Source: Furfurilactobacillus entadae
Lineage (GTDB): Bacteria; Bacillota; Bacilli; Lactobacillales; Lactobacillaceae
NCBI RefSeq assembly: GCF_045862745.1
Contig: NZ_BQXN01000030.1
Coordinates: 1 to 22,998, forward strand
Reading direction: 5' to 3'
DNA: 22,998 bases
The position numbers were made by a program, and so were the translations under genes. The notes under the pieces were generated by a model. It had not been told where the DNA came from. It saw only the letters and a list, made by a program, of their open reading frames with translations, and did not search any database. Positions within the stretch are counted from its first letter, which is position 1; each line of letters starts with the position of its first letter. Positions 1 through 3,805 of this stretch are shown piece by piece.

Positions 1-12
1 TGCCCTGTGCAT

Positions 13-84
13 GCCATTGTAGCTCAGATGGGAGAGCACACCACTATATGTGGTGGGACGCTGGTTCAAACCCAGCCAATGGCG
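13..84 (+). tRNA. tRNA-like cloverleaf, apparent anticodon AUA
   Basis: A full cloverleaf can be drawn: acceptor GCCATTG (13-19) with CAATGGC (77-83), D stem GCTC/GAGC (22-25/34-37), anticodon stem CACCA/TGGTG (39-43/51-55), T stem GCTGG/CCAGC (60-64/72-76) with a seven-base loop TTCAAAC, and discriminator G84 without encoded CCA. The anticodon loop CTATATG puts A46-T47-A48 at positions 34-36, which would read UAU (Tyr). A34 in that box and U at position 37 are both very unusual for a working tRNA. The fold is seen directly. Whether it is charged or decodes is unknown. It could be a degenerate tRNA or a tRNA-like domain of a longer RNA. Confidence 0.6.
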
Positions 85-175
85 TAGGCACTAAATGTGC
101 CGAGACTTGTACAAGTTCCAGTAAAGTGGCTGCTAAGCGGCCGATCGCTCACAACGGCGATCTGGAAAACGTTGA
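85..175 (+). ncRNA. Densely folded spacer RNA between tRNA-like elements
   Basis: No gene is supported here. The sequence folds almost end to end: hairpin GGCAC/GTGCC (87-91/97-101), short palindrome ACTT/AAGT (105-108/113-116), then a three-way junction. In the junction TTCCA (116-120) pairs with TGGAA (163-167) and encloses GGCTGC/GCGGCC (128-133/137-142) and GATCGC/GCGATC (143-148/157-162), two perfect or wobble-closed helices that abut and could stack. The density of pairing suggests the flanking tRNA-like elements belong to one structured transcript. The strand is assumed to be the same as the tRNA-like elements. Confidence 0.4.
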
Positions 176-291
176 GACACTGTGGCCGAATGGTAAGGTT
201 CCAGTCCGGTTAGATACTCTACGGAGCCTAATAAGACTGGGTTAGCAAAAAAACTCAATGCAGGTTGCGGGGTCAAATCCCGTCAGTGTCG
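176..291 (+). tRNA. Class II tRNA-like element with extended anticodon arm
   Basis: Acceptor GACACTG (176-182) pairs with CAGTGTC (284-290). A three-bp D stem GCC/GGT (185-187/197-199) and T stem GCGGG/CCCGT (267-271/279-283) with loop GTCAAAT follow the tRNA plan. The 26-base variable region (241-266) resembles a Leu/Ser-type tRNA. The anticodon stem is CCAGTC/GACTGG (201-206/235-240), but the loop is replaced by about 28 bases that pair again: GTTAG/CTAAT (209-213/228-232), then CTC/GAG (217-219/224-226) capped by a UACG tetraloop. No seven-base anticodon loop can be drawn, so a decoding role is unlikely unless the insert is removed. The insert is far smaller than a group I intron. Alternatives are a decoy, a tRNA-like domain of a larger RNA, or a decayed tRNA. 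Confidence 0.5.
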
Positions 292-362
292 TAGCCCCTT
301 GAGGGCATGAAAGGACGGTTCGACCGTTCGCTGGCTTAGGTATAGCCGGAAGCTAGTTAGGC
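292..362 (+). ncRNA. Folded spacer RNA, three consecutive hairpins
   Basis: Between the second and third tRNA-like elements lie three adjacent hairpins: GCCC/GGGC (294-297/303-306), a seven-bp helix 313-319/323-329 around a TCG loop (containing ACGGT/ACCGT), and CTGGCT/AGCCGG (331-336/344-349) with a seven-base loop. No open reading frame is supported. The arrangement does not fit a fourth cloverleaf, because no acceptor partners were found. Confidence 0.35.
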
Positions 363-449
363 GCAATCGTAGCTCAGTCGGTAGAGCATTAAAACAGTAG
401 GTAACTCATGATTACCGAGAGGTCGCAGGTTCGAATCCTGCCGGTTGCA
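363..449 (+). tRNA. tRNA-Met-like (CAU) with 11-base insert before the anticodon arm
   Basis: Acceptor GCAATCG (363-369) pairs with CGGTTGC (442-448), D stem GCTC/GAGC (372-375/384-387), T stem GCAGG/CCTGC (425-429/437-441) with canonical TTCGAAT loop, and discriminator A449. A perfect anticodon arm GGTAA-CTCATGA-TTACC (400-416) shows anticodon CAT at 407-409 with T at position 33. Eleven extra bases (389-399) lie between the D and anticodon arms, where one base is normal, and the variable region is eight bases rather than five. Total length is 87. It could decode AUG, or AUA if modified to lysidine, only if the insert is tolerated. No CCA is encoded. Confidence 0.55.
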
Positions 450-475
450 TTGGCTCCGGCCAAAAATAAATTATA

Positions 476-505
476 GAAAAGAGGTGAATGTGCTTCTCTC
501 TTTTT
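476..505 (+). terminator. Weak terminator-like hairpin after the tRNA-like cluster
   Basis: GAAAAGAG (476-483) can pair with CTCTTTTT (498-505) across a 14-base loop. The T-rich arm doubles as a T tract. The helix is mostly A-T, so termination here would be weak. It follows a small hairpin TTGGC/GCCAA just after the third tRNA-like element. Confidence 0.3.
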
Positions 506-551
506 GTTAATTAGTCCAGCTTCATGTCTGGGCGCCATTCATACTTAGTTG

Positions 552-576
552 GCCGCTCACTTACCGGGCGGTTTTT
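552..576 (+). terminator. Rho-independent terminator closing the RNA region
   Basis: GCCGCTC (552-558) pairs with GGGCGGT (566-572) over a seven-base loop and is followed by five T (572-576). This is a convincing terminator for a transcript that includes the tRNA-like cluster. It also insulates the small-gene region from what lies upstream. A TATAAT hexamer (576-581) follows at once, but no matching -35 box was seen. Confidence 0.65.
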
Positions 577-618
577 ATAATGTGGTAAGATATTCATATT
601 ATACATGGAGGTTTTGTT

Positions 619-1158
619 ATGAATATTTTAGCCACAATAGGAACTGTTCTTCTTTTTGTCTTGATTATTGTTATTCAACAGTTGCCAAAACATGTTAGTG
701 CAGACGTAATTAAAAGACTGGAATTTAGCAATAATCGTCAGCTACAAGTTGAACAATATTTTAGACAAATAGGCGGTGATGAATTACAGTCTGTATTAAA
801 TGATTGGACTGAATACATTACTAAAATGGATGAAAAGAATAAAGAACTAGGCACCGACAAAGGCAGACAAAACTTTATTGATTTAACACATAAAACACTG
901 TTGTATGGTTCTAAAAAGACAGTAGTTTTACTATCGCTACTCAATCAATACAATTACAAAGGTCAAGGTGACGGCGGAGCAAAGTTTATGATTTACATGG
1001 CAAACCTTATTGCGTCTTTAAAATATGATTTCACTGGTTATGAAATGAACCCACTGGATCTATTAATGACAAAGATAACAGATTATGATGAAGAAAAAGC
1101 TCATTACGAAAAATGGAACGATGAAGTTAAAAAAGAAGTGGAAGATGGTTTGAATTAG
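619..1158 (+). CDS. Membrane-anchored hypothetical protein (179 aa)
   Basis: Not assigned to a family. The first ~22 residues are a hydrophobic segment (from ILATIG to IIVIQQ), followed by the positively charged stretch KHVSADVIKR. By the positive-inside rule the long C-terminal part would face the cytoplasm. The rest is helical and charged, without cysteines or obvious catalytic motifs, and ends acidic (KKEVEDGLN). The ribosome binding site GGAGG (607-611) sits seven bases before the ATG. The gene is visibly richer in A and T than the late genes downstream, lies between terminators and is followed closely by another small membrane protein, an arrangement typical of phage accessory genes (morons). 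A role in superinfection exclusion or host modification is possible but not shown. Confidence 0.8.
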   Translation: MNILATIGTVLLFVLIIVIQQLPKHVSADVIKRLEFSNNRQLQVEQYFRQIGGDELQSVLNDWTEYITKMDEKNKELGTDKGRQNFIDLTHKTLLYGSKKTVVLLSLLNQYNYKGQGDGGAKFMIYMANLIASLKYDFTGYEMNPLDLLMTKITDYDEEKAHYEKWNDEVKKEVEDGLN

Positions 1159-1170
1159 TGAGGTGCATAA

Positions 1171-1275
1171 ATGTTTAATGTCAGCAATTACGTGACGATT
1201 GTTTTTACTGCAGTTGCGACGTTGGCCATTATTATTGGTATCTTTATTTATTGGTATTTACATCGTGGAAAGTAA
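1171..1275 (+). CDS. Single-span membrane peptide (34 aa)
   Basis: A short open frame starting at ATG 1171, 12 bases after the preceding stop, with GAGGTG (1160-1165) as ribosome binding site. It encodes about 34 residues: a short polar N-terminus, one long hydrophobic helix (from VTIVFTAV to IFIYWYL) and a basic tail HRGK. The charge pattern places the C-terminus in the cytoplasm. It ends directly at a strong terminator, so it and the 179-aa membrane protein upstream probably form a two-gene transcript. It is too short to classify. A small holin-like or accessory membrane peptide is possible, but its position far from any lysis gene argues against a holin. Confidence 0.6.
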   Translation: MFNVSNYVTIVFTAVATLAIIIGIFIYWYLHRGK

Positions 1276-1300
1276 AACGTCCTTCGGGGCGTTTTTATTT
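1274..1300 (+). terminator. Rho-independent terminator with UUCG tetraloop
   Basis: AAAACGTCC (1274-1282) pairs with GGGCGTTTT (1287-1295) around a TTCG tetraloop closed by C-G, followed by more T-rich sequence (to 1300). It overlaps the stop codon of the 34-aa membrane peptide. Confidence 0.85.
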
Positions 1301-1305
1301 TGCAG

Positions 1306-1383
1306 TGCGCTTTAAACTTAACCAATATGGGTCAGGAAGCCCAATGCGCAGTTAACATTATTAAACGGCCACTTGATTGTGGC
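1306..1383 (+). ncRNA. Possible small structured RNA in a gene-free gap
   Basis: The gap 1276-1513 has no supported gene. Its first part pairs in a pseudoknot-like way: TGCGC (1306-1310) with GCGCA (1346-1350), while TTAAC inside that loop (1318-1322) can pair with GTTAA (1351-1355) just outside it. TGGG/CCCA (1328-1331/1340-1343) makes an inner hairpin, and GCCAC/GTGGC (1368-1372/1379-1383) follows before the terminator at 1395. This could be a terminator-closed small RNA or a decayed intergenic remnant. No promoter was recognised. Confidence 0.25.
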
Positions 1384-1394
1384 ATTACATAGTA

Positions 1395-1422
1395 GGCGGT
1401 TAGTCATAACGACTGGCTTTTT
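1395..1422 (+). terminator. Rho-independent terminator, copy 1 of a repeated sequence
   Basis: GGTTAGTC (1398-1405) pairs with GACTGGCT (1411-1418) over loop ATAAC, followed by T (1418-1422). The 5' half, AGGCGGTTAGTCAT at 1394-1407, is identical to the 5' half of the terminator at 1757-1786. Confidence 0.7.
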
Positions 1423-1435
1423 AATTTTGAATAAC

Positions 1436-1477
1436 AACGCCTTTATTGTGTATTTTTTCACAATAAAGCGTTATAAT
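1436..1477 (+). promoter_or_regulatory. Inverted repeat abutting a TATAAT -10 box
   Basis: AACGC-C-TTTATTGTG (1436-1450) is mirrored by CACAATAAA-GCGTT (1459-1472), 14 pairs with one bulged C, around a T-rich eight-base centre. A consensus -10 hexamer TATAAT occupies 1472-1477, overlapping the end of the repeat, and the gene at 1514 follows with its GGAGG at 1501-1505. No good -35 box was seen. The layout fits a promoter for the 77-aa gene with an operator over its upstream half. A terminator is less likely because the T run is in the loop, not after the stem. Confidence 0.4.
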
Positions 1478-1513
1478 TATTAATGGATAATATTAAGCTT
1501 GGAGGCATAGAAT

Positions 1514-1747
1514 ATGGACGTACTAAAATTTCATGCGGTGTTAGATGATGTGGTAGAAACGACATTACCAGATGTAGGCCCGATTAAAGTAACAACTCGT
1601 AAGCTTGGCAGTAGCTACTATCAGTTTGACATTACAACGACCAGGGACCGATTCAGCGAGGTTGAACATGTGTTAAATGATCACTGCATGTTACACATTG
1701 ATGAAATTCCTGTGGTAGCGACAATCACAGATGAAAATGAGCAATAG
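1514..1747 (+). CDS. Hypothetical phage protein (77 aa)
   Basis: ATG 1514 has GGAGG at 1501-1505, eight bases upstream. The product is a small acidic soluble protein with alternating hydrophobic residues suggesting beta strands (GPIKVTTRKL, YYQFDITTTR, IPVVATIT) and an acidic C-terminus. No family was recognised. It is a single-gene unit: an inverted repeat and TATAAT box lie upstream and a strong terminator begins about ten bases after its stop. This suggests expression separate from the late operon. Its function is unknown. Confidence 0.7.
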   Translation: MDVLKFHAVLDDVVETTLPDVGPIKVTTRKLGSSYYQFDITTTRDRFSEVEHVLNDHCMLHIDEIPVVATITDENEQ

Positions 1748-1756
1748 TATATAGCA

Positions 1757-1789
1757 GGCGGTTAGTCATTAGACTGGCCGCTTTTTATT
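1757..1789 (+). terminator. Rho-independent terminator, copy 2 of a repeated sequence
   Basis: GCGGTTAGTC (1758-1767) pairs with GACTGGCCGC (1772-1781), ten bp with two G-U pairs, over loop ATTA, followed by TTTTTATTT. This is the most complete of the terminators in this region and shares its 5' arm with the one at 1395-1422. Confidence 0.88.
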
Positions 1790-1821
1790 TGGATGAATGA
1801 TGCTGAACAAAGCAGAGCGCG

Positions 1822-1857
1822 AGTGGATATTACGTTTTGTGTAATGACCACTTTTTG
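1822..1857 (+). terminator. Rho-independent terminator
   Basis: AGTGG (1822-1826) with CCACT (1848-1852) and ATTAC (1829-1833) with GTAAT (1841-1845) form one long hairpin with a two-by-two internal loop, followed by a run of T (1852-1856). It comes only ~35 bases after the preceding terminator, with no gene between, so two terminators act in series. Confidence 0.7.
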
Positions 1858-1900
1858 ATTATAAATAAATTCAGAAGAAAGGTGTGCAGATAGTTGCAAC

Positions 1901-2083
1901 ATGATTAAAACAAAATTTGGTTACATGACCAGGGAGGAAGCCAAGATATGTGGTGATCTTGAACGGTGGTTAAAACAAAAGAAGCAAGCAGAGCGTCGTC
2001 CAAACGGGCGGCGTTTTTCTGTGCCAAAAACTAGAGTATGGAGGGCAAAAGATGTACAAGATAAGGATTCATCTAGACACTGA
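1901..2083 (+). CDS. Small basic hypothetical protein (60 aa)
   Basis: A 60-residue highly basic protein rich in Lys and Arg (KQKKQAERRPNGRR), with one Cys and no recognisable motif. The ATG at 1901 is the only usable start, but the nearest ribosome binding site, AGAAAGGTG (1876-1884), is 16 bases away, which is poor. Its last 32 bases overlap the next gene, which has a much better site (TATGGAGGG, 2038-2046) inside this frame. It may therefore act as a leader for the next gene or may not be translated well. The charge suggests nucleic-acid binding, which is only an inference. Confidence 0.45.
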   Translation: MIKTKFGYMTREEAKICGDLERWLKQKKQAERRPNGRRFSVPKTRVWRAKDVQDKDSSRH

Positions 2084-2249
2084 CGATTATGTGGATAGTT
2101 ATTATAATGATGAAGCGGAACGACATGATCGTTACTTAATGGCCGCTAATACAATAGCGAATGGAAATGGCGGGATTGAAGTTGAAAATGACCCCTTGCG
2201 CACAACGATTAGCACAACCCATATTGTGTCTGTTGAAGAATTGCGTTAA
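2052..2249 (+). CDS. Hypothetical phage protein (65 aa)
   Basis: ATG 2052 is preceded by GGAGGG (2041-2046) at good spacing. The product is small and acidic, with an N-terminal beta strand (MYKIRIHLD), a run of aspartates and tyrosines, and a central helix (ERHDRYLMAANTIANG). The C-terminal part ISTTHIVSVEELR has the look of a short strand-turn-helix ending. No family was recognised. It lies 12 bases before the PGDYG-like gene and probably shares its transcript. Confidence 0.65.
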   Translation: MYKIRIHLDTDDYVDSYYNDEAERHDRYLMAANTIANGNGGIEVENDPLRTTISTTHIVSVEELR

Positions 2250-2261
2250 GAGAAGACACAA

Positions 2262-2552
2262 ATGAAATATAGGAAAAAGCCAGTTGTAATTGAAGCTGTG
2301 AAATTTGTAAACACGGCGGAATGTCTCGAGACTTTGCAAGATGAACTTGGTATGAATCCGGTAAGAGTAGACTACAAAAATGAGCGACATCCTGTGCTAA
2401 AGATTGGAACACTTGAAGGCATGATGACAGCACAAATAGGCGACTACATCATTAAGGGCGTGCATGGTGAGTTGTATCCGTGTAAACCAGATATCTTCAA
2501 GGAAACATATGAGGTAGCGGATGATAAGAAAAAACAAAAAAGCCCAATGTGA
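2262..2552 (+). CDS. PGDYG-like phage protein (96 aa)
   Basis: The N-terminus KYRKKPVVIEAVKF and the motif IGDYIIKGVHGELYPCKPDI (about residues 59-78) are typical of a small protein common in Firmicute and other phages, which I associate with the PGDYG family. Its biochemical role is not established. The first residue of the namesake motif is Ile-Gly-Asp-Tyr rather than Pro-Gly-Asp-Tyr. The ribosome binding site is weak (AAGAGAAG, around 2248-2255). The last codons (KKKQKSPM) are written by DNA that also forms the minus-strand terminator at 2536-2558, so coding and terminator functions overlap there. Confidence 0.8.
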   Translation: MKYRKKPVVIEAVKFVNTAECLETLQDELGMNPVRVDYKNERHPVLKIGTLEGMMTAQIGDYIIKGVHGELYPCKPDIFKETYEVADDKKKQKSPM

Positions 2553-2558
2553 CTGGGC
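2536..2558 (-). terminator. Minus-strand terminator for the 41-aa gene
   Basis: GCCCA (2542-2546) pairs with TGGGC (2554-2558). On the minus strand the hairpin is followed by six T (complement of 2536-2541). In the + direction no T run follows, so it serves the minus-strand gene. It sits within the end of the PGDYG-like gene. Confidence 0.7.
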
Positions 2559-2572
2559 CTTGGTTAGTAAAA

Positions 2573-2698
2573 CTATTTAGCTCTCCGTGGCGTGGTTCGT
2601 TTGTAACCTGGCTGCTTTTTGGATGGAGCCACGGTTACAGTTTTGGGACCACTTTTGTGTGGATTGGCTGGAAAATTACGGTGCTCTGGTTGTGCCAT
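2573..2698 (-). CDS. Small basic protein on the opposite strand (41 aa)
   Basis: On the minus strand a near-consensus ribosome binding site AGGAGGTGAT (complement of about 2704-2713) precedes ATG at 2698. The open frame gives 41 residues and stops at 2573. The product has no hydrophobic segment, is rich in Pro and Lys/Arg, and ends in a strongly basic tail (PGYKRTTPRRAK). A terminator follows within 35 bases. Strong start signal, compact frame and dedicated terminator together make this a likely real gene even though it is short and opposes its neighbours. No family was recognised. Such basic, proline-rich peptides often bind nucleic acid or a host protein, but nothing here shows it. Confidence 0.65.
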   Translation of the reverse strand: MAQPEHRNFPANPHKSGPKTVTVAPSKKQPGYKRTTPRRAK

Positions 2699-2743
2699 AT
2701 ATAATCACCTCCTCGTACCTATTTTACATCAAAGGGGAATAAT

Positions 2744-3037
2744 ATGAGAGTTCCATCAGTTGTGAATGTAATGGGAATTAAATATAAAGTACGGTATGAA
2801 GATGTACCAGTAGCAGATGGTATTACTGTTTGGGGATACACAGAGTTTGATCAGGCATTGATTGTGCTAAAACGTGATATGGCAAAACAGAAAATTGCGC
2901 AAACGTTTATTCATGAACTGACTCATGCCATGATCCATGAAATGGGTGATGATGAGCATTCAAATGATGAGACAATCGTTAACCCGCTTGGAAATGTTAT
3001 CTATCAGGTAATGAAGGAAAACGACATTAAATTATAA
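2744..3037 (+). CDS. Small HEXXH zinc-metallopeptidase-like protein
   Basis: The sequence contains HELTHAMIH (H57, E58, H61, H65), an HEXXHxxxH signature as in ImmA/IrrE-type and other gluzincin or metzincin-like phage proteins. In such enzymes the two His of HEXXH bind zinc and the Glu activates water. The first 50 residues are mainly beta strand (NVMGIKYKVRYEDV and WGYTEFDQALIVL), the usual front half of short phage members of this group. At 97 residues it lacks extra domains. AAAGGGG (2732-2738) precedes the ATG. ImmA-like proteases cleave repressors, but this gene is far from any visible repressor, so the substrate is unknown. Confidence 0.75.
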   Translation: MRVPSVVNVMGIKYKVRYEDVPVADGITVWGYTEFDQALIVLKRDMAKQKIAQTFIHELTHAMIHEMGDDEHSNDETIVNPLGNVIYQVMKENDIKL

Positions 3038-3064
3038 CTGTTGTTGATTAAAGGTGGTGGCATT

Positions 3065-3202
3065 ATGGAATTAGAGACTGATCGTATTCTTATGGCAAAG
3101 ATGAGAACGACATTTGTTAGGTTAAACGGCATGACCGTTAAGGAAACGGATACCTATTTGAAAGCAAATGATTTATGGCTCGAATTTAAGTTTGTCAAAT
3201 AA
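3065..3202 (+). CDS. Small hypothetical protein (45 aa)
   Basis: ATG 3065 has AAAGGTGG (3052-3059) at good spacing, 27 bases after the stop of the zinc-peptidase-like gene. It encodes 45 charged residues, helical at the N-terminus (ELETDRILMAKMRTTF) and ending in a probable strand (DLWLEFKFVK). No family was recognised. It lies in the same direction just before the small terminase and is likely cotranscribed with it. Confidence 0.6.
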   Translation: MELETDRILMAKMRTTFVRLNGMTVKETDTYLKANDLWLEFKFVK

Positions 3203-3220
3203 TTCCAATAATTGAGGAGC

Positions 3221-3244
3221 AGGAGGTGGCGGTGATATGTAATG
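3221..3244 (+). promoter_or_regulatory. Terminase start region with a two-codon ATG-TAA frame
   Basis: AGGAGGTG (3221-3228) is followed eight bases later by ATG TAA (3237-3242), whose final A begins the small-terminase ATG (3242-3244). From the core AGGAGG the terminase ATG is 15 bases away, longer than usual. A second partial match GGTGAT (3231-3236) lies closer. Upstream in-frame starts are excluded by a TGA at 3233. The start-stop frame could lower or couple terminase translation. This is inferred. Confidence 0.35.
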
Positions 3245-3805
3245 GTACGGAAACTAACTGATAAACAGCGGATATTTGCTGAGGCTTATGTAAAAGAGCC
3301 GAACGCCACCAAAGCCGCGATTTCTGCCGGTTATAGTCAAGGTACTGCCCGATCAATTGGAGCAGAAAACCTTACAAAACCTGACATTAAAGAATACATT
3401 ACTGAAATGATGGATGAGATGGCTTCTGAGCGCATTATGGACAGCACAGAAGCCATTGAACTACTTACACGCATTGCTAGAGGCGAAGAGACCGAAACGG
3501 TGTTTGTGCCTACGATAGACGGCGGTGCAATTGAGAAGGAAAAAGAAGCGGATATAAAAACTCGTATTACTGCCGTTAAAGAGATACTTAAGCGGTACCC
3601 CGGTAGTGATGAAAGAGCTGAGGCCGAGTTAAAGAAGCTTAGTGCTGATGCTCGTCAGTCAGATGCTAAGGCTCGAATTGCTGAACACGAGGCCGACGAA
3701 ATTGAGGGTAAGGGTGCTACTAACCCATTACTGACAGCCTTGAGTACACAAGCTACATCATTAATACCTGAGGAGGATAACCCAGATGAGGACACCACTG
3801 ACTAA
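3242..3805 (+). CDS. terS: Terminase small subunit
   Basis: The N-terminus (LTDKQRIFAEAYVKEPNATK followed by AAISAGYS) is the classic helix-turn-helix opening of the Terminase_2 family, which recognises the packaging start site on phage DNA and recruits the large subunit. The central part is helical and would form the oligomerisation ring (about residues 60-130). The C-terminal third is charged and ends acidic (PEEDNPDEDTTD), usual for the region contacting the large subunit or portal. The 187-residue length is normal. It overlaps the large-subunit gene by 20 bases, suggesting coupled translation. Whether packaging is cos or pac type cannot be decided from this sequence. Confidence 0.92.
   Translation: MVRKLTDKQRIFAEAYVKEPNATKAAISAGYSQGTARSIGAENLTKPDIKEYITEMMDEMASERIMDSTEAIELLTRIARGEETETVFVPTIDGGAIEKEKEADIKTRITAVKEILKRYPGSDERAEAELKKLSADARQSDAKARIAEHEADEIEGKGATNPLLTALSTQATSLIPEEDNPDEDTTD

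Noticed and set aside
48..245. 65-aa open frame across the first tRNA-like elements
   Set aside because: It runs through RNA stems, has no ribosome binding site and its composition follows the cloverleaf sequence.
292..362. A fourth tRNA between the second and third tRNA-like elements
   Set aside because: Hairpins are present, but no acceptor pairing or T-loop/anticodon arrangement fits.
597..602. TATTAT as -10 box of the 179-aa gene
   Set aside because: Transcription would start near 609, inside the GGAGG ribosome binding site. The TATAAT at 576-581 is better placed but has no -35 box, so no promoter is called.
1436..1472. Inverted repeat read as a terminator
   Set aside because: The T run lies in the loop rather than after the stem, and a -10 box follows directly.
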